64,000 nucleotides of DNA from JANNNF01 sp963772935 (GTDB lineage: Bacteria > Pseudomonadota > Alphaproteobacteria > Rhodobacterales > Rhodobacteraceae), in contig CAVYZK010000004.1 in NCBI GenBank assembly GCA_963772935.1, forward strand, positions 496,001 through 560,000, given 5' to 3'. The translations under genes and the position numbers were made by a program. The notes under the pieces are model-generated. The model did not search any database. It saw only the letters and a list, made by a program, of their open reading frames with translations, and was not told the DNA's origin. Of this stretch, positions 1-9,371 are shown in pieces (position 1 is the first letter of the stretch; every line of letters starts with the position of its first letter).

Positions 1-342
1 CCAGCCATCGACGATCACCGTCACGTCGATGTTCAGGATATCGCCGTCCATCAGCACCTTGGCCCCGGGAATCCCGTGGCAGACCACATGATTGACCGAG
101 ATGCAGGAGGCGTGTTTGTACCCCTTGTAGCCGATGGTCGCCGAGACCACACCGTGACGGGCCACCTCGGCGGTGATGAAATCATCGAGGTCCGCCGTCG
201 TGACGCCCGGTACGACCAACGCGGCCACGGCATCGAGGATTTCGGCAGCGATCCGGCCTGCCTGCGCCATGCCGGTAAAATCCGCATCCTCATAGATGCG
301 AATCCCGTCCCGTGTGATCCGACCCCGAACTTCGTCCAACAT
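1..342 (-). CDS. map: Type I methionine aminopeptidase, N-terminal part
   Basis: Removes the initiator methionine from nascent proteins in the cytoplasm (metal-dependent M24 peptidase). The reading frame starts at the ATG at 342 and runs off the left edge of the window after 114 codons without a stop. Visible family signatures are the IGYKGYKHASCISVNHVV segment around residues 70-87, which carries the substrate-binding His, and HGIPGAKVLMDGDILNIDVT with the first metal-binding Asp. The full protein is usually 250-275 residues, so well over half lies outside the window. It is divergent from the cinA-like gene across 118 bp that must hold both promoters. Confidence 0.93.
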   Translation of the reverse strand, partial: MLDEVRGRITRDGIRIYEDADFTGMAQAGRIAAEILDAVAALVVPGVTTADLDDFITAEVARHGVVSATIGYKGYKHASCISVNHVVCHGIPGAKVLMDGDILNIDVTVIVDGW

Positions 343-460
343 GCGCCTCCGATTTGCAGCATAAATAAGGGGTGGCGGGGGAAATGGCCAGAGGTCGGGG
401 CTTTGAAACGGGAATTGCGCGACCTATACCCTAAGCCAGAGCAGCGTAAAGGATGGCAAG

Positions 461-1180
461 ATGGCAAACCCGACGGCGGCGATGCTGGTGATTGGCGATG
501 AAATCCTGTCAGGGCGCACCCGCGATTCGAACATGCACTATCTGGCGGGCGCGTTGACGGGGCGGGGGATCACCCTGTCCGAGGTGCGGGTGGTGGCCGA
601 TGATCATGCGGCAATCGTGGCGGCGGTGCGGGCACTGGCGGCGGCGTTTGACCATGTGTTCACCAGCGGTGGGATCGGCCCTACCCATGACGATATCACG
701 GCGGACGCGATTGCCGATGCCTTTGGCGTGGCGATCAGCCACCGTGCCGATGCCATGGCCCTGATGGCCGCGCATTATGACCGGGCCGGGTTGCCGTTCA
801 ACGAGGCGCGGCAGCGGATGGCGCGCATCCCCGATGGGGCCGCGTTGATCGACAATCCGATTTCCACAGCACCGGGCTTCAGTCTGGGCAATGTGCATGT
901 GATGGCGGGCGTGCCGAAGATTTTCGAGGCGATGGTGGCAAGCGTCTTGCCCGGTCTGATCGGCGGCGCGCCGTTGTTAAGCCAGACGTTGCGGGTGGAC
1001 CGGGGCGAGGGCGAGATTGCCGGGCCGTTCGGCGCGCTGGCGGCCGAGTTTCCCGATCTGTCGATGGGGTCGTATCCGTTCACCCAGAACGGCGCGCATG
1101 GCAGCAATCTGGTGATCCGGGGCACTGATGCCGGGCGGCTGGATCAGGCGATGGTGCGGCTGGCCGGGTTGTTTTCATGA
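461..1180 (+). CDS. CinA N-terminal/MoaB-like molybdopterin-binding domain protein
   Basis: A 239-residue cytoplasmic protein consisting only of the MPT-binding (MoaB/Mog/CinA N-terminal) fold. It opens with AAMLVIGDEILSGRTRDSN and carries the phosphate-binding TSGGIGPTHDDIT loop near residue 70, both diagnostic for this family. The C-terminal nicotinamide deamidase domain of full-length CinA (about 410 residues) is absent, as in many alphaproteobacterial homologues. AAAGGATGG sits just upstream of the ATG. Its TGA overlaps the start of the acetyltransferase (ATGA), so the two genes are translationally coupled. The exact substrate is unknown; older annotations say competence/damage-inducible protein A. 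Confidence 0.88.
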   Translation: MANPTAAMLVIGDEILSGRTRDSNMHYLAGALTGRGITLSEVRVVADDHAAIVAAVRALAAAFDHVFTSGGIGPTHDDITADAIADAFGVAISHRADAMALMAAHYDRAGLPFNEARQRMARIPDGAALIDNPISTAPGFSLGNVHVMAGVPKIFEAMVASVLPGLIGGAPLLSQTLRVDRGEGEIAGPFGALAAEFPDLSMGSYPFTQNGAHGSNLVIRGTDAGRLDQAMVRLAGLFS

Positions 1181-1872
1181 CTCCGCAAGTTTTAGGCGCG
1201 GTGATGGAGGCCACCTGGCCGCCATTGCGGGCCTGGGACTTGGGGCCGTTCACCCTGCGCGACGGGGCCGGGGGCGGCAAGCGGGTGTCGGCGGCGTCCG
1301 TGTCGGGGGTATGGGATGCCGCTGATCTGGCGGCGGCCGAGGCTGCGATGGCCGACCCGCTGTTCCTGATCCGGGAGGGGGATGCAGCCCTTGACGCCGC
1401 GTTGGATGCGCGCGGTTACCGCGTTGTGGACCCGGTTCTGGCCTATGTCGCCCCGGTGGCGCAGGTGGCAGGGATGGTGCCGCCGATGGTGACTTTTCCG
1501 CATTGGCCGCCCTTGGGCATCGCGCGGGTTTTGTGGGACGACGCCGGGATTGGCCCCGCGCGCTTGGCGGTGATGGACCGGGTTCAGGGCCCGAAGACGG
1601 TGATTCTGGCACGCCTGAATGACCGCCCCGCAGGCGTATGTTTCGTGGCCATGGCGGGCGATCAGGCCATGCTGCACGCGTTGGAGGTTTCACCTTTGCA
1701 ACGTCGCCAAGGCCTTGCATCGCACATGTTGCGGGCGGCGGCTGCTTGGGCGCAAGATCAGGGGGCGGCGGGACTAAGTCTTGTTGTTACCACGCAAAAT
1801 TCCGCTGCAAATTTTCTGTATCAGTCCATGGGAATGGACGTGGTGGGCCGATATCACTATCGTATGCGCTGA
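1177..1872 (+). CDS. GNAT family N-acetyltransferase
   Basis: A 231-residue protein with a C-terminal GNAT fold. The segment HALEVSPLQRRQGLASHMLRAA around residues 165-186 is the acetyl-CoA pyrophosphate-binding motif A (Q/R-x-x-G-x-G/A), followed by the typical LVVTTQNSAANFLYQSMGM motif B. The N-terminal half is less conserved and probably contributes substrate binding. It overlaps the upstream gene by 4 bp. The substrate cannot be told from sequence. Confidence 0.85.
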   Translation: MTPQVLGAVMEATWPPLRAWDLGPFTLRDGAGGGKRVSAASVSGVWDAADLAAAEAAMADPLFLIREGDAALDAALDARGYRVVDPVLAYVAPVAQVAGMVPPMVTFPHWPPLGIARVLWDDAGIGPARLAVMDRVQGPKTVILARLNDRPAGVCFVAMAGDQAMLHALEVSPLQRRQGLASHMLRAAAAWAQDQGAAGLSLVVTTQNSAANFLYQSMGMDVVGRYHYRMR

Positions 1873-1894
1873 GCCCAACAAGAGGCCAGAGCAG

Positions 1895-2842
1895 GTGAAC
1901 ACACCAACCTATACCGCTGTCGTAGCGGCTTTTGTGGCAACCACATCGCCTGTGGCTGCCCTGACGCTGGACTATGCCGCCCCGGTGCTGGCGCAGGCGG
2001 CGCAGTCTGCGCCCTTGTCCAGCTATGCGATGCCCGTCGGGCCATTCGCGCGCAATGTCATGCAGACCCGCCCGGTTGAGGGCGCGGTGGACAGCCATGC
2101 CGTGCGGCTGGATGCGCCCGGTGCCACCACGTTGCAATTGCTTGTACCGCTGCGCGACCAACTTGTGCGGGCGGGTTACAAGGTGATTTACGAATGTGCG
2201 GCGTTTGAATGTGGCGGCTTTGATTTCCGCTATGGCACCGAGGTGCTGCCGGAACCTGACATGCACGTGGACCTTGGCGATTACCGCTATCTTGCCGCCG
2301 AACGGCCGGGGTCTGCCGATGTGGTCAGCCTGCTGGTCAGCCGGTCGGCGCAGGCGGGTTATGTGCAGGTGGTGTCGGTGACGCCGGGGTCGATGGTGCC
2401 CGATGTCACTGCGTCTTCAAAATCGCCGGAGGAGGAGGTGCCGCGTGGCCTTCCCGCACCGTCGCCGGCGCAAAGCCCCGCCGCACAGACCCCCGTCGCG
2501 CAAACGATTGTGCTGGAGGATCTGGTGTTTGCCTCAGGCGCGGGGGTGTTGACGGCGGGAACCTATCCGTCGATCACCGATCTGGTGGCGACACTGCGAG
2601 CCGACCCTGCGGTTGGGGTGACGCTGCTGGGGCATACCGATGCCACCGGGCCGCTGGCCGCGAATATCGCAATCTCTCAGCAGCGTGCTGATGCGGTGCG
2701 GGATGCGTTGATTGCCGGAGGGATCGCGGCGGACAGAATTGTCGCCAAAGGCATGGGGCCGGAACAGCCCCGCGCGGACAATGCCACGGCGGAGGGCCGC
2801 AGTCAGAACCGGCGGGTGGAGGCTGTGATCACAGCCCCCTGA
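1895..2842 (+). CDS. OmpA family outer-membrane/periplasmic protein
   Basis: A protein of about 315 residues with a C-terminal OmpA peptidoglycan-binding domain (TLLGHTDATGP and SQQRADAVRDALIAGGIAADRI followed by GRSQNRRVEAVI). I chose the GTG at 1895 because it gives a short signal peptide ending near VAA, is preceded by AGAGG, and follows the upstream stop by about 20 bp; a longer ATG start at 1781 would overlap the acetyltransferase deeply. The middle part carries a periplasmic N-terminal domain followed by a Pro/Ala-rich linker. It is probably an envelope anchor. It converges on the LysR gene with no space between stop codons. Confidence 0.82.
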   Translation: MNTPTYTAVVAAFVATTSPVAALTLDYAAPVLAQAAQSAPLSSYAMPVGPFARNVMQTRPVEGAVDSHAVRLDAPGATTLQLLVPLRDQLVRAGYKVIYECAAFECGGFDFRYGTEVLPEPDMHVDLGDYRYLAAERPGSADVVSLLVSRSAQAGYVQVVSVTPGSMVPDVTASSKSPEEEVPRGLPAPSPAQSPAAQTPVAQTIVLEDLVFASGAGVLTAGTYPSITDLVATLRADPAVGVTLLGHTDATGPLAANIAISQQRADAVRDALIAGGIAADRIVAKGMGPEQPRADNATAEGRSQNRRVEAVITAP

Positions 2843-3748
2843 TCACCAGTTGTCCGGCCCTTTGTCGATATAGCGCCGCGCCAGAAAGTCGATGAAGGCC
2901 CGCACCTTGGGTTGGGTAAACCGCCCCGGCGGATAGACCGCATAGATGCCCAGCACTTCGGTGGGCAGACCGTGAATGGCTTCCTCAACCTGCCCCTGTT
3001 TCATCGCATCGGCATAGAGGAACGAGGGCAGATAGGCGATGCCAAGGCCGGATATGGCCGCATTCAGCAAGGATTGCCCGTCATTCACCGTCAGCCAGCC
3101 GACAGACCGGACCTGCCGCTTTTCGCCTGATGGTGCCGTGATCTTCCAGACGTTGCCGTTGGCTTGGTTGGAGTAGTGCAGCAATTTGTGTTCGTTCAGA
3201 TCGTCGATCTTCAGGGGCCGTCCGAATTTCTGGAAATACCCCGGGGCGGCGATCATCCGCTTTGTCGTCTCGGTCAGTTTGCGGGCGCGAAGGCTGCTGT
3301 CTTCCAGCTCCCCCACCCGGATGGCAAGGTCGAAGCCTTCGGAAATCAGTTCGACATAGCGGTTGTTCAGCACCATGTTGACGGTGATATCGGGGTATTC
3401 CAGCAGGAAATCCCCAAGGATCGGCGACAGCAGGTTGACGCCAAAATCGGTCGCCACCGATATGCGCAGCAGGCCTGACGGGGCCGATTGCATCGAGGTC
3501 ACAAGGGCATCCGCCTCGCCCGCGTCGTTCAGCACACGGCGGGCGCGGTCGTAATAGGCAAGGCCGATTTCGGTGGGCGACACGCGCCGGGTGGTGCGGT
3601 TCAAAAGCCGGGCCCCAAGACGCGCCTCCAGCGCGGAGACGTGCTTTGACACCGCCGATTTCGAGATGCCCATCTTCTTGGCTGCATCCGTGAAGCCGCC
3701 CTGGTCCACGACCATGGCAAAGGCTTCCATCTCGGTCAGTCTGTCCAT
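2843..3748 (-). CDS. LysR family transcriptional regulator
   Basis: A regulator of about 301 residues. The N-terminal winged helix-turn-helix is clear (GGFTDAAKKMGISKSAVSKHVSALEARLGARLLNRTTR, split here as residues about 16-53) and is followed by the periplasmic-binding-like effector domain. It belongs to the CrgA/AaeR-like subgroup. The ATG at 3748 has GGGGA six bases upstream and is preferred to the ATG at 3760. No divergent partner gene is present on its 5' side, so the target is unknown. Confidence 0.88.
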   Translation of the reverse strand: MDRLTEMEAFAMVVDQGGFTDAAKKMGISKSAVSKHVSALEARLGARLLNRTTRRVSPTEIGLAYYDRARRVLNDAGEADALVTSMQSAPSGLLRISVATDFGVNLLSPILGDFLLEYPDITVNMVLNNRYVELISEGFDLAIRVGELEDSSLRARKLTETTKRMIAAPGYFQKFGRPLKIDDLNEHKLLHYSNQANGNVWKITAPSGEKRQVRSVGWLTVNDGQSLLNAAISGLGIAYLPSFLYADAMKQGQVEEAIHGLPTEVLGIYAVYPPGRFTQPKVRAFIDFLARRYIDKGPDNW

Positions 3749-4123
3749 TGTTGTCCCCATGCCACCATATGCAAGATCATGCGTCCTTATTGGACACCAA
3801 ATCAGGCAAGATGGCGGCAGGGCCGCGTCCTATCTTGGGTATTCTCGGGGATCGTTGAAGGCAGCGCAACGATGGTGGTCACCAATTCCCCCCGGCACGG
3901 GTCGCGGGTCGGCAAGGGCAAGTTTGCGTGAGCGGCAGGTTTTGTCCTGCCCGTCGCACGCAGATTGGCGGCTTTCGGGCGGGCGGAATGGCGGGGTCTC
4001 ATTTGCAGTGGAAGCGCGCTGCGCGACGGTTTACCCAACCGTCACAGCCAAGGCGACATAGCCTTGGCGGGGCGGCGCTGTGTGAACATCCCCAATGCTT
4101 TCGTTGCAGCGCCGCCCCTTTTT
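3749..4123. other. Intergenic region with two adjacent hairpins
   Basis: No convincing gene lies in these 375 bp. Two neighbouring inverted repeats are visible: ACGGTT/AACCGT at 4026-4042 and the perfect 8-bp GCCAAGGC/GCCTTGGC at 4047-4068 with a 6-base loop. They lie just beyond the 3' end of fadH (minus strand) and may end or stabilise its message, although no T-run follows. Confidence 0.4.
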
Positions 4124-6137
4124 CTACAGCCGCGCGGCCAGCCTTGCACCTTGGTCGATGGCGCGCTTGGCATCCAGTTCCGCCGCCACATCGGCACCAC
4201 CGATCACATGATGCGCCACGCCTGCCGCCGTCAGTGCGTCTGACAGATGCCGGTCGGGCACTTGCCCCGCACACAGAACCACGTTGTCCACCGCCAGCAT
4301 CTGCGGCTCGCCATTGATGGTGACCTGCACCCCTTCGGGCGTGATCGCGTCATAGGTGACGCCGCCCATCATCCTGACCCGCTTCATCGCAAGCGCGGCC
4401 CGGTGAATCCAGCCTGTGGTCTTGCCCAACCCCCGCCCCGGCTTTTCCGCGCGGCGTTGCAAAAGCCAGACCTGCCGCGCCGGGGCCTCGGGTGCGGGGC
4501 CAGTGGGGGCCAGCCCGCCCCGGTCTGTCAGCGGGTCTGACACCCCCCATTCGCGCCGCCACAGCGCCGCATCCTCGGTCGGGCTATGGCCCTGATGCAC
4601 CAGCGCCTCGGACACATCAAACCCGATGCCGCCCGCGCCAATCACCGCCACCTTTGGCCCCACCGCCGCCCCCTGCAGCACGTCGATATAGGACAGCACA
4701 TTGGCCGCGTCCTGCCCCGGAATGCCCGGGTCGCGGGGCACAACGCCAGTCGCAATCACCACCTCGTCAAACCCGGCCAATGCCGCCACATCGGCCTGCG
4801 TGTTCAGCGCCAAGGCGATGCGGTCCTGCCCCAGCATGGTGGCGAACCAGTCCACCAGCCCGTGAAACTCCTCTTTCCCCGGCACCTGTTTGGCAAGGTT
4901 CAACTGGCCCGCCCACCTCTGCGGCCCGGTCAAACAGGGTCACGCTGTGCCCCCGGCCCGCCGCCACCATCGCGGTCATCATGCCCGCAGGCCCGGCCCC
5001 CACCACGGCAATCCGCTTGGGGCTATCGGTGGGCGGATAGGTCAGTTCGGTTTCCGCACAGGCGCGCGGGTTCACAAGGCAGGAGGTCAGCTTGCCGCTG
5101 AACGTATGGTCCAGACAGGCCTGATTGCAGGCGATGCAGGGCGCGATCTGCGCGCTGCGCCCCGACGCCGCCTTGGCCACAAAATCGGGGTCGGCAAGAA
5201 AGGGGCGCGCCATGCTGACCATATCGGCCATGCCCTGCGCCAGCAAATCCTCGGCCACCTGCGGCGTGTTGATCCGGTTCGAGGTGATCACCGGGATGGA
5301 CACCTCGGGCCGCAACCGGCCCGTCAGATGCGCGAAAGCCGCGCGGGGAACGCTTGTCGCAATGGTGGGCACCCGGGCCTCGTGCCAACCGATGCCGGTG
5401 TTCAGGATCGACGCCCCCGCCGCCTCGATGGCGCGGGCCAGCAGCACAACCTCGTCCCAGGTTGACCCGTCCGGCACCAGATCAATCAGCGATATCCGGT
5501 AGATCAGAATGAAATCCGCCCCCACAGCCGCCCGCACCCGCGACACCACTTCGACGGGCAGGCGCATCCGGTTGGCGTAAGACCCGCCCCAGCCGTCGTC
5601 GCGGTGGTTGGTGTGGGTCACCAGAAACTGGTTCAGGAAGTATCCTTCCGACCCCATCACCTCGACCCCGTCATAGCCCGCCTCACGCGCCCGCACCGCC
5701 GCTGTCACGATATCGCTGATCTGTTTTTCAATCCCGGCCTCATCCAAGGCGCGCGGCACAAAGGGGGATATCGGCGATTTCACCGCACTGGCCGACACGC
5801 ATTCCGCCCCGTAAGCATAGCGCCCGGCATGCAGGATCTGCATTGCGATGCGCCCGCCCGCATCATGCACACGGGTCGTCACCACCCGGTGGTTTACAAT
5901 ATCCTGCGGTTTGAACAGCCCGGCAGCCCCCGGAAACACCCCGCCTTCGCGGTTCGGGGCCATGCCGCCCGTCACCATCAGCCCGACCCCGCCCCGCGCC
6001 CGCGTCGCATAAAATTCCGCCACCCGGTTCCAGTCGCCCAATTCCTCCAACCCGGTGTGCATTGACCCCATCAAGACCCGGTTGGGCAGGGTCACATGGC
6101 CAAGGTCCAGCGGGGCCAGCAGGTGGGGGTATTGCAT
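4124..6137 (-). pseudogene. fadH: 2,4-dienoyl-CoA reductase FadH, interrupted by one extra base
   Basis: NADPH-dependent 2,4-dienoyl-CoA reductase for beta-oxidation of unsaturated fatty acids. The N-terminal TIM barrel (Old Yellow Enzyme type, starting MQYPHLLAPLDLGHVTLPNR), the Fe-S cysteines (CIACNQACLD and TSCLVNPRAC) and the C-terminal FAD/NADPH domains all match the E. coli family from end to end. The frame breaks near 4906-4909: one extra C within GGGCCAG. Deleting it restores VGGQLNLAKQVPGKEEF and gives about 670 residues, the normal length. The ATG at 6137 is preceded by GGGAGAG, better than the ATG at 6158. It is probably intact in the organism and broken by sequencing error. Confidence 0.88.
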
Positions 6138-6213
6138 GTCTCTCTCCCGGTTTGCCACAAGATGCCCCGGCCAGCCTAAGCTGTCACCGCAAACGCGGCG
6201 TCACGATGCTGCT

Positions 6214-6241
6214 TTCATACTGGCACAAATATCCCACGGGG
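6214..6241 (+). repeat. Dispersed intergenic repeat, copy A
   Basis: TTCATACTGGCACAAATATC followed by a GC-rich tract, in the gap between the fadH start and the rppH stop. Two related copies occur at 23408 and 42821. The shared core is TTCATWCTGGC, 2-3 variable bases, AAATATCCC. Confidence 0.55.
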
Positions 6242-6288
6242 AGGTCTGGAGGGGTGTGAAACCCCGCCAGCGATCAGCCAAGCAAACC

Positions 6289-6772
6289 TCACGGCGCCAG
6301 ATGGCCGCGAAACGCATCGACCACGGTCTCATAAACCGCGCGCTTGAACGGCACGATGGAGGCGACCATCTCGGACGCGCCGATCCATTTCCAGGTCGAA
6401 AACTCGGGGTGGTCAGAGGCGATGCGGATGTCGGCATCAGACCCGGTAAAGCGGTACAGGAACCACTTCTGCCGCTGCCCCCGGTATTTGCCGCCCCAGA
6501 CCCGGCCCAGCAGATTCGGGCGGCAGGTCATAGGTGACCCAATCGTCGGTTCTGGCGACAAATTCCACCTTGTCCGCCGTGACCCCGGTTTCCTCCCACA
6601 ACTCGCGCAGCGCCGCCACCTTGGGCTTTTCACCCTCGTCGATTCCGCCTTGTGGCATTTGCCAGGCGGGGGTGGGGCTGTCGATGCGTTGGCCGGCAAA
6701 GATCAGACCTTCGGCGTTGATCAGCACAACCCCGACACAGGGGCGGTAGGGCAGGCTTTCAACATCGGCCAT
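6289..6772 (-). pseudogene. rppH: RNA pyrophosphohydrolase RppH, interrupted by one extra base
   Basis: Nudix hydrolase that converts 5'-triphosphate RNA ends to monophosphate and so triggers mRNA decay. The start (VESLPYRPCVGVVLIN) and the Nudix box GGIDEGEKPKVAALRELWEE are clear at residues about 40-62. The frame breaks at about 6514: an extra T (minus strand) between GAA and CTG. Removing it gives DLPPELLGRVWGGKYRGQRQ and a 160-residue protein, the normal size. It lies downstream of a strong terminator behind ctpA, so it probably has its own promoter in 6773-6803. Confidence 0.88.
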
Positions 6773-6803
6773 GAAACGGTCCGCTATAAAGGGAAAGACA
6801 GCT

Positions 6804-6843
6804 AAAACGGCGCGGGCCGGGGGCTTGTCCCCGGACCGCGCCG
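6804..6843 (-). terminator. Rho-independent terminator downstream of ctpA
   Basis: On the minus strand, an 8-bp GC stem CGGCGCGG/CCGCGCCG (6808-6815 with 6836-6843) encloses a second stem CCGGGG/CCCCGG and is followed by TTTTAGC. It begins three bases past the ctpA stop codon. Confidence 0.75.
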
Positions 6844-6846
6844 CTT

Positions 6847-8197
6847 TCAGGGTTGTTGCGGGGCGATGGTGGTCAGGCCTTTGATGATATCCACCGCATA
6901 GGCCAGTTGGTAATCCTCATCGCGCAGCTTGGCCAATTCCTCGGCGCGGGTGCGTTCTTCGACGATGATGCGGCGTTCTTCCTCGGTCATGGAGTCATTG
7001 CTGATCGCCCCGCGCAGATCGGCCTCGGACCGGGCTTTATCGGCCTCGACCGCCGCTGCGGCCTCGGTGCCGGTGCCTTCGGGTGCCGGTTTGGGCTGGT
7101 TCACCACGATATCGGGCGAAATGCCCAGCGATTGGATCGAGCGACCTGAGGGCGTGTAATAGCGCGCCGTGGTCAAGCGCATGGCACCATCACCTTTCAG
7201 CGGGATCAGCGTCTGCACCGACCCTTTGCCGAAGGATTTGGTCCCCACCACAATCGCGCGGTGATGGTCCTGCAAGGCCCCTGTCACAATTTCCGAGGCG
7301 CTTGCCGACCCGCCGTTGATCAGCACGACCAGCGGTTTGCCATTGGCCAGATCGCCGGGGGTTGCGTTGTACCGCTCGCCATCCTGCGGCGACCGGCCAC
7401 GGGTCGACACGATCTCGCCCTTGTCCAGAAACGCGTCGGATACGGTGATGGCCTCGGTCAGCAACCCGCCGGGGTTGTTGCGCAGGTCGATCACCACGCC
7501 GTCCAGTTTGTCGGCCCCGCCGAGTTCATCGACCGCCTTTTTCAGTTCTTCGTTCAACCCGCTGGTGGTCTGGTCGTTGAAGGTGGTGATCCGCATCACG
7601 GCCGTGTTGCCGACAACCCGGCCCTTGACCGCCACCAGTTTGATGGTGTCGCGGATCAGCGACAGATCAAAGGGTTCAGCCACATCCTTGCGCACGATGG
7701 TGATCAGAATCTCGGACCCGATCGGGCCGCGCATCTTTTCCACCGCCTCGTCAAGTTTCAGGCCCAGAACCGATTCGCCGTTCACATGGGTGATGAAATC
7801 GCCCGCCTGAACGCCCGCCTTGTCGGCAGGGGTGCCGTCCATCGGGGAGACAACCTTGATGAAGCCTTCTTCCTGCGTCACCTCGATGCCCAGACCGCCA
7901 AACTCGCCACGCGTCTGTACGCGCATGTCTTCAAAATCCTTGGCCGACAGATAGCTGGAATGCGGGTCAAGCGAGGTGAGCATGCCGTTGATCGCGGCCT
8001 CGACCAGATCTTCGGTTTTCACTTCTTCCACATATTGCGCGCGGATGCGTTCAAAGATGTCACCGAACAGATCAAGCTGTTCATAGGTGTTGGCGGTCTT
8101 GTCCGCCTCTTGCGCGATCAGCGGGCCCTGCCACCTGTGTGGTCAGCAATGCGCCTGCAACCGTACCGCCAAGGGCGGCCATCACGAATTTCTTCAT
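6847..8197 (-). pseudogene. ctpA: C-terminal processing peptidase CtpA (S41), interrupted by one extra base
   Basis: Periplasmic serine/lysine tail-specific protease of the S41 family. After the signal peptide come a PDZ domain (FGGLGIEVTQEEGFIKVVSP) and the catalytic region with the Ser motif GGSASASEIVTGALQD and the Lys motif KSFGKGSVQ. The long open frame starts only at residue about 57. The missing N-terminus (MKKFVMAALGGTVAGALLT) is encoded just upstream in another frame, and one extra C in GGGCCC near 8123-8128 separates them. Corrected length is about 449 residues, normal for the family. It starts 7 bp after envC in the same operon. Confidence 0.9.
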
Positions 8198-8204
8198 GCT
8201 GCTT

Positions 8205-9371
8205 TCAGTCTCCCGTACTGGCGCTGCCAGATTCTGCCGTAGCCTTGAACCATTCGACCGGATTGACCGGTTCGGCCCCCTGCCTCAGTTCCATATAAAG
8301 CGTTTCCGTGCCCTGCGCGCCAGTCCCATCCGAGGCCCCGGCGATAAACTCGGCGGCACCGGGCGGCGGTTTTGCGCCCGGTGCGGGGTCTGCGCCGCCC
8401 ATCAGGCCCAAGGGCGCACCTGCCGCGACCACCTCGCCCACCTCGCCATAGACGGTATCCAGCCCCGCCAGGATCAGCAGATAGCCGCCCCCCGGTTCAA
8501 GGATCATCACCAACCCGTAATCCAGCAGCGGCCCGCGATAGCGGATGGTCGCGGCCCAAGGGGCTGTGACCAGCGCGCGCGCCCGGGTGGCAATGGTCAT
8601 GCCGGGGCGGCGCACGCCTGCCGCGTCAGCCTCGCCGGGCATGCGGATCACATTGCCCAGCACCGGCAGCGGCAGGGTGCCGCGCGCGGCGGCAAAGTCG
8701 CGGATGGCCCCGGTTTCCGTGTCTGACAGCGCAAGGCCTGCGGCAAAGGATTCCAGCGTATCGGCGCTTTCCAGCAGGCCCAGCAGCACGCCGGGGTCTT
8801 CGGTAAAGCGTTTGGGCAGGGTGGTGCGGTCGGATATCGCCTGCGACAGCGCGCTGCGCGCAGCTTGGGCGGCTTGCAGGCCCGACGCGAGCGTATCGCC
8901 CGCCGACAGTTGCAGGGCGCGCAGATCGGCCAGTTCCTGCAATTCGGCGCGCAGGCCTTCGGCCTCGGCCTGCAAGGCGGGGGTGACTTCGGCCAGCATC
9001 ATGCCGGACCGTGCGGTGCCCAAAGGCCCGGTCGGGTGCAGCAGCAGCAAGGGGCCGGGGTCGGATTCCATCTTGGACAGCACGCCCAGCAATTGCGCCA
9101 CCCGGTCGCGCTTGGCGTGGAATTGCAGGGTCAGCGTGGCCTCGCGCAGTTCTGCCTGCCGCAACGCTTCGCGCAGCACCGCCAGCCCCTGTTCATAGGC
9201 GGTGATGGTCTGGGTCAGGGCGGCCACCCTGTCACGCGATTCCGTCGCCTGTTCCAGCGCGGCCACGGCCGTGGCGAGGTTGGCCGAGGCCGAGGCCGCC
9301 AGTTCCGCCACGCCTTCGGCCCCCGCCGGTGCGGCGAGCAGCATCAGGCAAAGGGCGGTGCGGCGGATCAT
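8205..9371 (-). CDS. envC: EnvC-like murein hydrolase activator (degenerate LytM/M23 domain)
   Basis: A 388-residue periplasmic protein with a signal peptide, long coiled coils (residues about 30-190, Ala/Gln/Arg/Glu rich) and a C-terminal LytM-like domain (GRAVTAPW-type start, then YGLVMILEPGGGYLLILAGL and ETLYMELRQGAEPVNPVEW). The zinc-binding His residues of active M23 peptidases are missing, as in EnvC, which activates amidases during septum splitting rather than cutting murein itself. The start overlaps the gpmI stop (ATGA). Confidence 0.85.
   Translation of the reverse strand: MIRRTALCLMLLAAPAGAEGVAELAASASANLATAVAALEQATESRDRVAALTQTITAYEQGLAVLREALRQAELREATLTLQFHAKRDRVAQLLGVLSKMESDPGPLLLLHPTGPLGTARSGMMLAEVTPALQAEAEGLRAELQELADLRALQLSAGDTLASGLQAAQAARSALSQAISDRTTLPKRFTEDPGVLLGLLESADTLESFAAGLALSDTETGAIRDFAAARGTLPLPVLGNVIRMPGEADAAGVRRPGMTIATRARALVTAPWAATIRYRGPLLDYGLVMILEPGGGYLLILAGLDTVYGEVGEVVAAGAPLGLMGGADPAPGAKPPPGAAEFIAGASDGTGAQGTETLYMELRQGAEPVNPVEWFKATAESGSASTGD

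Noticed and set aside
4124..6137. Two separate genes for fadH (N- and C-terminal halves)
   Set aside because: The halves overlap in different frames and join exactly after removal of one base, with normal total length; independent genes are not plausible.
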